A stretch of DNA of 64,000 bases from an uncultured Pseudoxanthomonas sp. Lineage in GTDB: Bacteria; Pseudomonadota; Gammaproteobacteria; Xanthomonadales; Xanthomonadaceae. The stretch is taken from NCBI GenBank assembly GCA_946886405.1, contig CAMPIO010000002.1, forward strand, positions 17,379 through 81,378. Reading direction: 5' to 3'. The notes beneath the pieces were generated by a model. The model had not been told where the DNA came from. It made no database searches and was given only the letters and a program-made list of their open reading frames with translations. The stretch's first letter is position 1. Each line of letters opens with the position of its first letter. The position numbers and the translations under genes are program-made. Below, in pieces: positions 36,644 through 46,219 of the stretch.

Positions 36644-38356
36644 TCAGCCCTCCTCGGTAACGCGCAGCACTTCCTCGATGGTGGTCTCGCCAGCCAGCGC
36701 CTTGACGATACCGTCCTCGTACATGGTCCGCATGCCGGCGTCGCGCGCCAGCTGCTCGATCTCGCCCATGCCGGCGTGGCGCATGATCGCGCGGCGGACT
36801 TCGTCGTTCATCACCAAGAATTCGACGATGGTGGTGCGGCCCAGGTAACCGGTCGGTGCGATGGCCGAGCCACGCGGGCGATAGAGGAAGATGTCGCCTT
36901 CCGGCTGGAAGCGGCGCAGGTGGAACTTCTCGATTTCCTCGGGCGACGCGGCGTACTTCTCGGCATGCGTCGGCTCCAGCCGGCGCACCAGGCGCTGCGC
37001 GAGGATGCCGTTGATGGTGGAGGTCATCAGGTAGTCCTCCACGCCCATGTCCAGCATGCGCGTGATACCGCCAGCCGCGTTGTTGGTATGCAGCGTGGAC
37101 AGCACCAGGTGTCCGGTGAGCGCGGACTGGATGGCGATGCGCGCGGTCTCGAGGTCGCGCATTTCGCCGATCATGATGATGTCCGGATCCTGCCGGACAA
37201 TGCTGCGCAGCGCGTGGGCGAAGTCCAGCCCGATCTGCGGCTTGGCCTGGATCTGGTTGATGCCTTCGATCTGGTATTCGACCGGATCCTCGACGGTGAT
37301 GATCTTGACGTCCGGCGTGTTGAGCTTGCTCAACGCGGTGTACAGCGTGGTGGTCTTGCCCGAACCGGTAGGGCCGGTGACCAGCAGGATGCCGTGCGGC
37401 TGCTCCAGCACTTTCTGGAACTGCGGCAGGAAGGCATCGGTGAAGCCGAGCTTTTTGAAATCGAACACCACGGTCTCGCGGTCGAGCAGGCGCATCACCA
37501 CGCTCTCGCCGTGCGCGGTAGGCACGGTGCTGACGCGCAGGTCCAGTTCCTTGCCCTGCACGCGCAGCATGATGCGGCCGTCCTGCGGCAACCGGCGCTC
37601 GGCGATGTTGAGCTTGGCCATGATCTTGACGCGGCTGATCACGGCGGCGGTCAGGTTGGCGGGCGGGCTTTCGCCTTCTTCCAGCACGCCGTCGATGCGG
37701 TAGCGCACCTTCAACCGGTTCTCGAACGGCTCGATGTGGATGTCGGATGCGCGCAACTCGACCGCCCGCTGGATGACCAGGTTGACCAGGCGGATGACGG
37801 GCGCCTCCGATGCCAGGTCGCGAAGATGCTCGACGTCGTCGAGGTCGGCGGTGGTCTCGCCATCCGCGTTCTCGACGATGGCGCCCATGGCGCTGCGGCC
37901 CTGCCCGTAATAGCGCTCGATCAGATCGCTGATCTCGGACCGCAACGCGACCTGTGGCCGCACGACGCGACCGGTGGCCAGCCGCACGGCATCCCGTGCG
38001 TACTGGTCCTGCGGATCGGCCATCAACAGGTCGATATGGGTCTCGTCCTCGCCCACCGGGCAGACGTGGAACTGCTTGAGGAAACGCTGCGACAGCGCGA
38101 CCGACTCCGGCGGGACATCGGGTGCATCCTTGGCCACCACCAGCGGGAGTCCGAGTACCTCGGCCGCGGTCTCTGCGTGGTCGCGCTCGGACACCAGGCC
38201 CAGTCGCGACAACAGCGACAGCAGGCCGCTCCCCGTCTCTTCCTGCAGTCGCCGTGCCCGCGCAAGATCGGCTTCCTTCAGCCGTCCTCGCGCCAACAGG
38301 GCCGCGACGATGCGCTCGTCATCGGAAAGCGAGGGGTCGGACACGACTGCGTTCAC
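36644..38356 (-). CDS. gspE: Type II secretion ATPase GspE (XpsE)
   Basis: This 570-residue cytoplasmic hexameric ATPase powers the pseudopilus. Visible are the N-terminal MshEN/GspL-binding domain (about 1-150), N2 domain with SDIHIEPFENRLKVRYRIDG, Walker A GPTGSGKTTTL (about 328-338), Asp box IITVEDPVEY, Walker B IIMIGEMRD, and the His box LVLSTLHTNNAAGGI. The usual C-terminal tetracysteine zinc element is absent: no Cys occurs between LEPTHAEKYAAS and the end. The GTG start has an excellent ribosome site AAGGAGG 6 bases upstream. It is separated from the rest of the system by a protease and an adhesin gene. Confidence 0.95.
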   Translation of the reverse strand: MNAVVSDPSLSDDERIVAALLARGRLKEADLARARRLQEETGSGLLSLLSRLGLVSERDHAETAAEVLGLPLVVAKDAPDVPPESVALSQRFLKQFHVCPVGEDETHIDLLMADPQDQYARDAVRLATGRVVRPQVALRSEISDLIERYYGQGRSAMGAIVENADGETTADLDDVEHLRDLASEAPVIRLVNLVIQRAVELRASDIHIEPFENRLKVRYRIDGVLEEGESPPANLTAAVISRVKIMAKLNIAERRLPQDGRIMLRVQGKELDLRVSTVPTAHGESVVMRLLDRETVVFDFKKLGFTDAFLPQFQKVLEQPHGILLVTGPTGSGKTTTLYTALSKLNTPDVKIITVEDPVEYQIEGINQIQAKPQIGLDFAHALRSIVRQDPDIIMIGEMRDLETARIAIQSALTGHLVLSTLHTNNAAGGITRMLDMGVEDYLMTSTINGILAQRLVRRLEPTHAEKYAASPEEIEKFHLRRFQPEGDIFLYRPRGSAIAPTGYLGRTTIVEFLVMNDEVRRAIMRHAGMGEIEQLARDAGMRTMYEDGIVKALAGETTIEEVLRVTEEG

Positions 38357-38757
38357 GGGGGGCCTCCTTGAAGGCCCGGACTTTATCAGGTCCGGACGGG
38401 AGGGATTGTCGCGCCGCGCGACGCGTCGCGCGAGGGGAACTTTCCGAGGCAGCCCCGCGCTCCCTGGAGAGGATTACTGCGCAGGCTGTCGCTTGCGAGC
38501 GATGCCGTCACGCCGCAACCCCAGCCCCAAGACGCCCCGTGCATGGTTGGACGCTGCACACGCAATCGTGGGGCATTCCGCGAGAATGTTAATGGCATGC
38601 ACTGATGTGCATCTGATACAAACGCCAAGCAGTCGCATGGAACATCGCACGTAGCAACAGCGTCACTGCACGGCCGCCCGCCAGGACCGCTTACTCACTC
38701 AGAAAATGGTGGCGACCCCCATCCCCTGACATGCTATCCGCTGGCCAAGGAGGCCTT
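38357..38757. other. Intergenic region upstream of gspE and the exported-protein gene
   Basis: These 401 bases lie between divergent genes and show no coding frame. Next to gspE there is a perfect 18-bp palindrome CGCGCGACGCGTCGCGCG (38415-38432) and a small hairpin CCGGAC/GTCCGG (about 38377-38396) in its leader. Both could be regulatory or simply GC-rich chance. Confidence 0.5.
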
Positions 38758-39330
38758 ATGTCGCATCTCCGCTTCGCACTTCTCGTTTCCGCTCTTTTTC
38801 CCGTTGCGTCGGCAATCGCAGACAGCGCAATGCAGGGAGAAAATCTGCTTCAGTCGTTTCCACACGGCTACAAGATCGGCTACCAGACGCGACAAGGCCA
38901 GATGAGCATGAGCGAAATGGTGCCATCGGATGAATCCGTCGAAAGCTGGACCAGCATGGTCACCACCCAGGTCTTCCACGGGGCACGGATCCCGGCGGAC
39001 GCCTTCCAGCAACGGCTTGCAGCCAACCTTTCCGGCGCCTGCCCCGGCGCGAACGCTGTCAAGATCGATGCGGGGGAGGAAGATGGATACACGTATGCGT
39101 TATGGCAGCACGTCTGCCCGTTGAATCCTGCAACCGGCAAGCCGGAACACTTCTGGTCGAAGACCATCGAAGGCAATGATGCCTTCTACTCCGTCCAGTT
39201 CGCATTCCGGCACGCGCCGTCGGAGCGTGACACCAACCTGGCGCTCCGTCATCTCGCGGAAGTCCGTCTGTGCGACTCGCGCATTCCTGGCAGAGATTGC
39301 CCGAACGTACGCCCAGCGCGTCAGGATTGA
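38758..39330 (+). CDS. Exported protein of unknown function
   Basis: This 190-residue protein has a signal peptide (MSHLRFALLVSALFPVASAIA) and ATG 38758 sits 4 bases after AAGGAGG-CCTT, a very strong ribosome site. The mature part has QSFPHGYKIGYQTRQGQMSM near the start, and four cysteines (ACPGANAV, HVCPLNPA, RLCDSRIPG, RDCPNV) likely in two disulfides. No named family is recognised. It opens the accessory pocket that continues with a lipoprotein and a lipase-like protein on the same strand; a periplasmic immunity or binding role is possible but not shown. Confidence 0.75.
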   Translation: MSHLRFALLVSALFPVASAIADSAMQGENLLQSFPHGYKIGYQTRQGQMSMSEMVPSDESVESWTSMVTTQVFHGARIPADAFQQRLAANLSGACPGANAVKIDAGEEDGYTYALWQHVCPLNPATGKPEHFWSKTIEGNDAFYSVQFAFRHAPSERDTNLALRHLAEVRLCDSRIPGRDCPNVRPARQD

Positions 39331-39480
39331 ACTTGCCTGGCTCTTCTGCCTGCAGGTGTCGTCAGGTTCACGAGCCAGGCCCGTCCTGCCGTGGCGCTTG
39401 TGCCAAGGTTGGCTCTGCACAAGCAACACCGGGTGTTCGAGTAGTTTCCGAAGCGGCAACCCGTTACAAGGAAGCAATCC

Positions 39481-40074
39481 GTGAATCGCCGATTCCTGCC
39501 TTACTGCCCGATCCTCGCATCCTTCCTGATCGCGGGATGCTGGAGCGCAAGCACATTCGAACCACCCGTCGCGAAGACCAACCCGAATCCCACGCAGCGC
39601 TACGAGATCACGGTGGAATTGGTCGATCCGCCCCCGGACATCCGGCAAATTTCTGGCGTGGCGCATTTTGGCGTCGGTACCCGGGCCTGCCTTCCCTACC
39701 AGGAGAAGATTGCGCGCGTCACGATTGGCACCAGCTACAAAAGAGAAATTGCTCTTATCCGCGTCAGTGGCAACACCTACAAGGGGCACATCTTCCTCGA
39801 CTGGCCCATCGATGAGGACTACTACGGACTCGGAGTCTGCAAGTGGGAGCTTGGCTATGTCGATACGACGCTTACAAGATCCAATGACTTCTTACAGATC
39901 GCAAGACTAAGTGCCGCCAAGCTGATTTCTGCGTCCGAAATCACCGCCTATTGCAGAGAGAAAATGCGTGACGAATTCGACAAGGCATGCTTGACGCCAA
40001 GTGATGGAGCGCGCGCCAAAGAGCTTGACCTCACATCCTATCTCGTCAACGTGACGCCATCCAGGATGGATTGA
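39481..40074 (+). CDS. Lipoprotein of unknown function, candidate immunity protein
   Basis: This 197-residue lipoprotein has a signal peptide with lipobox LIAGC (CPILASFLIAGCWS), so it should be lipid-anchored facing the periplasm. The mature part has YEITVELVDPPPDIRQIS, then SGVAHFGVGTRACLPYQEKI and a late ITAYCREKMRDEFDKACL. GTG 39481 follows AAGGAAG. It is less GC-rich and has codons unlike its neighbours, a sign of horizontal transfer. It lies directly before the lipase-like frame and its last codons (ATG GAT TGA) overlap the place where that frame should begin. Periplasmic lipoproteins next to lipase effectors are often immunity proteins; that role is inference. Confidence 0.7.
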   Translation: MNRRFLPYCPILASFLIAGCWSASTFEPPVAKTNPNPTQRYEITVELVDPPPDIRQISGVAHFGVGTRACLPYQEKIARVTIGTSYKREIALIRVSGNTYKGHIFLDWPIDEDYYGLGVCKWELGYVDTTLTRSNDFLQIARLSAAKLISASEITAYCREKMRDEFDKACLTPSDGARAKELDLTSYLVNVTPSRMD

Positions 40075-40174
40075 TATACCGACATTTACGGAATCGCATG
40101 CGAGGTTATCCGATAAGTCCTATGACACGCTTGACGACAAGATCGACGTAAGCGCCTTTCTCCTAGTTAAGGAA

Positions 40175-41467
40175 GTGAGTAGGCCTTCGGGTTACAGAGG
40201 GTCGATCTACAAGAACCTGGATACCGGTGACTACATCGTCGCCCACACCGGTACCGAGTTCGACACAGACAAGATTCGCGATGGACTGCTCACAGATGCC
40301 CAGATGGCCCTGCTGGATGTCAACCAGCAACTGGACGATGCTCGGGACCTTGTGGAACTTGCCGTCGAAATGGCCAAACGGGATGGGACCCGCGTCACCG
40401 TCACCGGCCATTCGCTGGGCGGCTTCCTCGCCCAGGTCACCGCCCACGAAAACGGGCTGCGCGGCGAGACATTCAATGCCTATGGTGCGGCAGGTCTCTA
40501 CGGCGTACCCGAAGGTGGGAGCCAGATAGTCAACCACGTCCGTGCCACCGATATGGTGGGCGCGGCGAACCGGCACTATGGCGAGGTACGCGTATACGCC
40601 ACAAAGCAGGATGTGGAAGCCCTTTTGAAGAGTGGCCCCTTGCCCAGCCAGCAGAACCGGTGGGACCTGATCAACGATCTGCGCAAACTCGGCCCTGATA
40701 TGACGCACGGCGCGGTGCAGTTCCACAGCGGACAGCGCAAGCCGGAAGAACTCCCCATTTATGGCCCCAACACGGTCATCAACGGAGCGAACAACGCCCT
40801 TTACCAGCAGCACAAGCCCGAGTTCGACGCCTATCGGGAGAGCATACGCTCGGCCGCAGAGGACGTGGCGCTGGCTACGAAGCTCACCGGCGCGGGCATC
40901 GCCTACACGTCCGCGATCGGCTCCCAGTACGTGATGCACAAGGCCCGGCACGGCCTGATGGGCAACGAAGTTCACGACGAGCTGAGGGAGCTTCGACTGG
41001 CGGCGCAACGCGCGACGGAGGAGAGAAATCGCGACTTCGTGCCGCCCGATCGACCGTTGATCTATCGAGGTGGCGGCGACGGCCCCTTGGAGCAGATCGA
41101 TGGACGGATACAGGATCTTCGCCGCGAACCCACGCTGGAAGACAGCCAGTGCAAGCCGGAGCGCGGCAGTGGCTGGCCCTCGCGGCCCGCCGGCGATTCC
41201 ACACCGTCGCCGGTCTCGCTGCGCGACGACCCCCTCGCCTACATCGATCGCATGGTGGCTGCCTACGAAGCCGGCGACCAGGGCGTCTTCCGCCGGATGA
41301 CCCGGGCTGCGGCCGACGATCCTCATGCGAAGCTGGTGAGCGCGACTGCGACGGCTCAGGTGGATGCCGAAGAGCGGCAGCAGGCGCTGCTGGCACAGGT
41401 CGCCGAACAACAGAGTGCGGAGCAGAGGCAGGTCGCGGTGTCGGCCGGCATCGCACGCTCGATCTGA
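40175..41467 (+). CDS. Class 3 lipase-like protein, candidate antibacterial effector
   Basis: This 430-residue alpha/beta hydrolase has the nucleophile elbow VTVTGHSLGGFLAQVTAH (Ser in GHSLGG) and the class-3 lipase opening GSIYKNLDTGDYIVAHTGTE. It has no signal peptide, as for effectors exported by type IV or VI systems. The C-terminal part is DPLAYIDRMVAAYEAGDQGV followed by a Gln-rich tail (ERQQALLAQVAEQQSAEQRQ), which recalls, but does not clearly match, the Gln-rich end of Xanthomonas VirD4-interacting (XVIPCD) effectors. GTG 40175 is the only usual start, yet the frame is open back to 40055 and those 40 codons read like the start of the same fold (ARLSDKSYDTLDD). The true start is therefore unresolved. 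Confidence 0.65.
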   Translation: MSRPSGYRGSIYKNLDTGDYIVAHTGTEFDTDKIRDGLLTDAQMALLDVNQQLDDARDLVELAVEMAKRDGTRVTVTGHSLGGFLAQVTAHENGLRGETFNAYGAAGLYGVPEGGSQIVNHVRATDMVGAANRHYGEVRVYATKQDVEALLKSGPLPSQQNRWDLINDLRKLGPDMTHGAVQFHSGQRKPEELPIYGPNTVINGANNALYQQHKPEFDAYRESIRSAAEDVALATKLTGAGIAYTSAIGSQYVMHKARHGLMGNEVHDELRELRLAAQRATEERNRDFVPPDRPLIYRGGGDGPLEQIDGRIQDLRREPTLEDSQCKPERGSGWPSRPAGDSTPSPVSLRDDPLAYIDRMVAAYEAGDQGVFRRMTRAAADDPHAKLVSATATAQVDAEERQQALLAQVAEQQSAEQRQVAVSAGIARSI

Positions 41468-41492
41468 CAGTAACGTTGCCAAGGAGAGCACG

Positions 41493-42065
41493 ATGGACGC
41501 CAATCGGATCACCGACCTCGTCGCCAGTGTGTCAGCGCTCATGGAGCGGTTCGAGCGCCGTACGCAGCAGATCGAGGGCAGTTTGCACGCCGCGCACCGG
41601 CAGCTCCAGGACCTGTCGCAACAATTGCCTGAAACGCTCCGCCGGGCTGCCGACACGGAAATGAGGCATCTGCGGGACGGTGTCGTAGGCACCGTCGACG
41701 CAGGCCTCGGACAATCCGTTTCCACCTACCGAGCGGGCCTGGAGACGGCCGGGCAAGAGGTGAGGCAAGCCTCGCATGCGCTGGCGGCGCAGATCCACGC
41801 CGCGCGGGCACTCTACCGACATCTGCTATGGAAGGTCGTCGGCGTCTGCCTCGCCAGTCTCGTCCTGATCGTTCTGGGCGGCGCCTGGTTGTCCAGGCAT
41901 TACTACGATGAAATCCGCCGCTATCAGCTATCGGCGGAGCTGTTGAAGGCCTACGACGCTGCGGACGTCACCCTGTGCGATGGCAAGCTGTGCGCCAACG
42001 TGGACCCCAAGGCTGGCACGTCTGGCGACCAAGGGGAGTACCACCCGGTCCGGGACCGCCCGTAG
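41493..42065 (+). CDS. Coiled-coil single-pass membrane protein of the lipase island
   Basis: This 190-residue protein has a long helical, Gln- and Arg-rich N-terminal part (about 1-110, likely coiled-coil), one transmembrane helix (about 114-134, VVGVCLASLVLIVLGGAWLS) and a short C-terminal domain ending with two cysteines (VTLCDGKLCANVDPKAG). ATG 41493 follows AAGGAG by 6 bases. It starts 25 bases after the lipase gene, so the two are probably co-transcribed. The family is unknown to me; it may protect against, or help deliver, the lipase. Confidence 0.72.
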   Translation: MDANRITDLVASVSALMERFERRTQQIEGSLHAAHRQLQDLSQQLPETLRRAADTEMRHLRDGVVGTVDAGLGQSVSTYRAGLETAGQEVRQASHALAAQIHAARALYRHLLWKVVGVCLASLVLIVLGGAWLSRHYYDEIRRYQLSAELLKAYDAADVTLCDGKLCANVDPKAGTSGDQGEYHPVRDRP

Positions 42066-42095
42066 ACGCCCGGACCAGCAATTCTCACCGTGTAA

Positions 42096-45000
42096 TCAGC
42101 CCACCCACGCCCGCGCATTGCGGAACATGCGCAGCCACGGCGAGTCGTCCGGCCAACCGGCCGGATGCCAGCTGTGGTTGGCGCTGCGCGGGGTGCGTTC
42201 CGGATGGGGCATCAGGATCGTCACGCGACCGTCGTCACTGGTGAGGCCCGTGATACCGTCGGGTGAGCCGTTCGGATTGAGCGGATACGTCGTCGCGATC
42301 GCGCCGTCGCCATCCACGTAGCGCAACGCGACGCGGGCAGCGGCCTGGTCGACCGCACCGGCGAACGATGCCCTGCCTTCGCCATGCGCCACCGCCACCG
42401 GGATACGCGAACCCGCCATGCCGCGGAAGAACACCGACGGCGAGTCCTGCACTTCCAGCAACGCCACGCGTGCCTCGAACTGCTCGCTCTGGTTGCGAAG
42501 GAACTGCGGCCAGTGCTGCGCGCCGGGGATGATGTCCTTCAACTGGCTCATCATCTGGCAACCGTTGCACACGCCGAGCGAGAACGTGTCCTGCCGGGCG
42601 AAGAACGCGGCAAACGCCTCGCGCAACGCGCTGCGCTCGAGGATCGAGGTGGCCCAGCCACGGCCCGCACCCAGTACGTCGCCATAGCTGAAGCCACCGC
42701 ACGCGGCGAGACCACTGAAACCGTCCAGCGCCACGCGGCCGCTGATCAGGTCGCTCATGTGCACGTCGAACGCATCGAAGCCAGCGCGCGTGAACGCCGA
42801 CGCCATCTCGATCTGGCCGTTGACGCCCTGCTCGCGCAGGATCGCGACCTTCGGCCGCTTGCCGGTGGCGATGAACGGTGCCGCGATGTCTTCGCCGGCA
42901 TCGAAGGACAGTTTCGGCTTCAGCCCGGTACGACCGAACTGGCGCGCGGTGTCGCGCTCCTGGTCGGCCGCGTCCGGATTGTCGCGCAGCTTCTGCATCG
43001 CATGTGTCACCGACCACCAGGCATCGAACAACTCGTCCCAGCGCCACTCGGCCAGCACGTCGCCTTCCTGCTGCACGCGCACCACGGAGGCCGTGGTCGG
43101 GCGCGCGATACGCTGGGCGCATTCGGTCAGCGCATGGCGCTCGACCAGGTCGGCGAACGCGGCGCGGTCTTCGTCCGCCACCTGCACCACCGCACCCAGC
43201 TCCTCGGCGAACAGCGTGCGGAACGCGTCGTCGCCCCACCCATCGAGGTTGATGTCCAGACCGCGATGCGACGCGAACGCCATTTCGCACAACGCGGCGA
43301 ACGCACCGCCGTCGCTGCGGTCGTGGTACGCCAGCAACAGGCCGGACTCGCGTGCGTCGGCGATCAGGTGGAAGAAATCACGCAGGCGCTGCGGATCATC
43401 GAGGTCCGGCACGCTCTCGTCGCGGCCATCACCGGCGAACGCCGGCCACGCACCGTCACCACCCGACTGCGGGTAGACCTGCGCCAGCACCGAACCGCCG
43501 AGGCGCTTCTTGCCGGCGCCCAGGCCGATCAGCCACAGGTCGCTGTCGTCTTCCCGTGACAGCAGGGGCGTCAGTTGCTGGCGCACATCGGTGACCGGCG
43601 CGAACGCACTGATGATCAGCGAAACCGGCGACACCGATTTGTGCGCCTGGCCATCGCTGTGCCACTGCGCCTGCATCGACAATGAGTCCTTGCCGACCGG
43701 AATGCTGATGTCCAGGTCTGGGCACAGTTCCATGCCGACGGCTTTCACCGCATCGAACAGCAGGGCGTCCTCACCCGGATGGCCCGCGGCGGCCATCCAG
43801 TTGGCAGACAGTTTCACCCGGTGCAGCGACTCGACCGGTGCGGCGCACAGGTTGGTGATGGCTTCGCCCACTGCCATGCGGGCCGCGGCGGCCGCGTCCA
43901 GCAGTGCCAGCGGCGTGCGTTCGCCGATGGCCATGGCTTCGCCGACATAGCCTTCGTACCCGCTCAGCGTGATCGCGCAGTCCGCAACCGGCATCTGCCA
44001 CGGGCCGACCAGCTGGTCGCGTGCGGTCAGGCCGCCGACGCTGCGATCGCCAATGGTGATCAGGAACTGCTTGGAGGCGACCGTGGGATGCGCGAGCACG
44101 CGCAGGCCCGCTTCGCGCAAGTCCAGCGACGCGGTCTGCAACGACGGCCACTTCGGGGCCTCCGGGTAGCCGGTGTCGCGGTGCATCTTCGGCGCCTTGC
44201 CGAACAGCACGTCCATCGGCAGGTCGATGGGATAAGCCACTCTCCCGTCGGGAGAGGGGTTGGGGTGAGGGTTCGGCGAAGACGGGAGTGCGCCGGAATT
44301 CGCGGACGCGGAAACATCCGCATTGTTCCGCTCGTCCGGCTTCGTCGCACCCTCATCCGCCCTTCGGGCACCTTCTCCCGCAGGGAGAAGGGAGGCGTCC
44401 GCCAGCGCGCCATAACCGACCACAAGCCGCTCTTCCTTCGTGGCGACACCCACGGCCGCAAACGGGCAACGCTCGCGTTCGCAGATCGCCGCGAACTCGG
44501 CCAGCCGCGCCTGCGGCACGCCGAGCACGTAGCGCTCCTGCGATTCATTGCACCACAACTGCATCGGCGACAGCGAGGGATCGTCGCTGGGCACCTTGGC
44601 CAGGTCGATCACGCCGCCCACACCGGAGTCGTGCAGCAGTTCCGGGATGGCGTTGGACAGGCCGCCCGCGCCGACGTCGTGGAACCACAGGATCGGGTTG
44701 TTCTCGCCCATCGCCACGCAACGGTCGATGACTTCCTGGCAGCGACGCTCCATTTCCGGGTTGTCGCGCTGCACGCTGGCGAAATCGAGTTCCTCGGCAC
44801 TTTCGCCCGACGCGACCGAACTGGCGGCACCGCCGCCCAGGCCGATCAGCATCGCCGGGCCGCCGAGCACGATGACGGCATCGCCAGACGAGAGTGTCTT
44901 CTTCTCCACCTGGATGCGGTCGATCGCGCCCAGGCCACCGGCCAGCATGATCGGCTTGTCGTAGGCACGGGTCAGGCCAGCGCCTTCGGGCAATTCGAAG

Positions 45001-46139
45001 CTGCGGAAGTAGCCCAGCAGGTTCGGACGGCCGAATTCGTTGTTGAACGCGGCGCCGCCGAGCGGGCCGTCCAGCATGATGTCCAGCGCTGGCGCCATGC
45101 GCGGGTTCAGCGCGCGCGCCGCCTCCCACGGTTGCGGCAGCGTCGGAATACGCAGGTGCGAAACCGAGAAGCCGGTCAGGCCCGCTTTCGGCTTGCCGCC
45201 GCGGCCGGTCGCGCCTTCGTCGCGGATCTCGCCACCTGCACCGGTGCTGGCACCGGGAAACGGCGCGATCGCGGTGGGATGGTTGTGGGTTTCGACCTTG
45301 ATGCAGAACGCCGAATCCAGCGTCGCCTCGATGCGGTACCGGCCGCTGCCGTCGGGACGGAAGCGCGCCGCCGGGTAGCCTTCCACCACGGCCGCATTGT
45401 CGCTGTACGCGCTCAGCGTGTGTTCCGGCGTCTGCGCGTGGGTGTGCTTGATCATGCGGAACAGCGACCGGTCCTGGTCCTTGCCGTCGATGGTCCAGCT
45501 GGCATTGAAGATCTTGTGGCGGCAGTGCTCGGAGTTCGCCTGCGCGAACATCATCAGCTCGACGTCCGACGGATCGCGTCCGAGTTCCGTGTAGCGCGTG
45601 CGCAGGTAGTCGATCTCGTCATCGGCCAGCGCCAGGCCCAGGCGACTGTTGGCGGCTTCCAACTGCGCCAGCGGGATCCGCTCCAGCGCGCCGCGTGCCG
45701 GGGCGGTGAACAGCGCCGACGCCTGCTCGCGGGTGGCGAGCAGCGACTGCGTCATCGGATCGTGCAGCGTCTTCGCCAGCGCAGGCTGCGCGTCGTCCCA
45801 GCCTTCCAGGTCGATGCGCAGGCCGCGCTCGACGCGTTTCACCGGCTGGCCGGCACCGCGCAGCAGTTCGGTGGCCTTGCTGGCCCACGGCGACAAGGTG
45901 CCCAGGCGCGAGGTGACGAAGCGCGAGACCGCGCCCTCGGTCAGCGCTTCGTCCTGCCCGGCGGCCTGCAGGACGCGGCGCAGCGTGGCCAGGTCCGGCG
46001 TGGCGCCCGCCTCGGGTTCGACGAAATAGACGTGCCAGGCACCGCGGATGCGGACGTCGGGTGCAATCGACTGTAGCCGGGATTGGAGCCGCGCGCGGCG
46101 GAAGTGCGACAAGGCCGGTTGGCCTTCGAGGACGATCAT
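42096..46139 (-). CDS. purL: Phosphoribosylformylglycinamidine synthase, with repeat-derived insert
   Basis: This 1347-residue large PurL makes FGAM from FGAR, ATP and glutamine in purine synthesis. It has an N-terminal PurS-like domain, linker, two AIRS-like halves with [14 protein letters not shown] and [20 protein letters not shown], and a C-terminal class I glutaminase with the nucleophile Cys in [10 protein letters not shown] and the His/Glu in PHPERTPRS. Start 46139 begins the conserved [14 protein letters not shown]. Between [10 protein letters not shown] and [12 protein letters not shown] there are about 51 extra residues ([14 protein letters not shown] to [11 protein letters not shown]) encoded by a palindromic genomic repeat inserted in frame, 44241-44393. 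Function is probably kept, because the insert is at a loop before the second catalytic half. Confidence 0.96.
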   Translation of the reverse strand: MIVLEGQPALSHFRRARLQSRLQSIAPDVRIRGAWHVYFVEPEAGATPDLATLRRVLQAAGQDEALTEGAVSRFVTSRLGTLSPWASKATELLRGAGQPVKRVERGLRIDLEGWDDAQPALAKTLHDPMTQSLLATREQASALFTAPARGALERIPLAQLEAANSRLGLALADDEIDYLRTRYTELGRDPSDVELMMFAQANSEHCRHKIFNASWTIDGKDQDRSLFRMIKHTHAQTPEHTLSAYSDNAAVVEGYPAARFRPDGSGRYRIEATLDSAFCIKVETHNHPTAIAPFPGASTGAGGEIRDEGATGRGGKPKAGLTGFSVSHLRIPTLPQPWEAARALNPRMAPALDIMLDGPLGGAAFNNEFGRPNLLGYFRSFELPEGAGLTRAYDKPIMLAGGLGAIDRIQVEKKTLSSGDAVIVLGGPAMLIGLGGGAASSVASGESAEELDFASVQRDNPEMERRCQEVIDRCVAMGENNPILWFHDVGAGGLSNAIPELLHDSGVGGVIDLAKVPSDDPSLSPMQLWCNESQERYVLGVPQARLAEFAAICERERCPFAAVGVATKEERLVVGYGALADASLLPAGEGARRADEGATKPDERNNADVSASANSGALPSSPNPHPNPSPDGRVAYPIDLPMDVLFGKAPKMHRDTGYPEAPKWPSLQTASLDLREAGLRVLAHPTVASKQFLITIGDRSVGGLTARDQLVGPWQMPVADCAITLSGYEGYVGEAMAIGERTPLALLDAAAAARMAVGEAITNLCAAPVESLHRVKLSANWMAAAGHPGEDALLFDAVKAVGMELCPDLDISIPVGKDSLSMQAQWHSDGQAHKSVSPVSLIISAFAPVTDVRQQLTPLLSREDDSDLWLIGLGAGKKRLGGSVLAQVYPQSGGDGAWPAFAGDGRDESVPDLDDPQRLRDFFHLIADARESGLLLAYHDRSDGGAFAALCEMAFASHRGLDINLDGWGDDAFRTLFAEELGAVVQVADEDRAAFADLVERHALTECAQRIARPTTASVVRVQQEGDVLAEWRWDELFDAWWSVTHAMQKLRDNPDAADQERDTARQFGRTGLKPKLSFDAGEDIAAPFIATGKRPKVAILREQGVNGQIEMASAFTRAGFDAFDVHMSDLISGRVALDGFSGLAACGGFSYGDVLGAGRGWATSILERSALREAFAAFFARQDTFSLGVCNGCQMMSQLKDIIPGAQHWPQFLRNQSEQFEARVALLEVQDSPSVFFRGMAGSRIPVAVAHGEGRASFAGAVDQAAARVALRYVDGDGAIATTYPLNPNGSPDGITGLTSDDGRVTILMPHPERTPRSANHSWHPAGWPDDSPWLRMFRNARAWVG
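44241..44393. repeat. Palindromic repeat element inserted in frame inside purL
   Basis: The 153-bp segment is bounded by hairpins CTCTCCC-GTC-GGGAGAG (44240-44256) and CCTTCTCCC-GCA-GGGAGAAGG (44371-44391), each next to a TGAGGGT/ACCCTCA-type stretch in opposite orientation. This is the layout of REP/MITE elements that I associate with intergenic regions in xanthomonads. It is a multiple of three and has no stop in the purL frame. The surrounding protein matches PurL on both sides. Confidence 0.85.
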
Positions 46140-46219
46140 GTCCGGAACCGTGGGGGGCGTGCCGTCAGGACGGGGCCCGCTATTGTAGCGAAGCCGGCGC
46201 GGGGCCGGCTTCGTTCGGG

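Noticed and set aside
38415..38432. 18-bp palindrome CGCGCGACGCGTCGCGCG upstream of gspE as regulator site
   Set aside because: It is perfect, but made only of CG-rich steps that often form by chance in such DNA; no regulator can be named.
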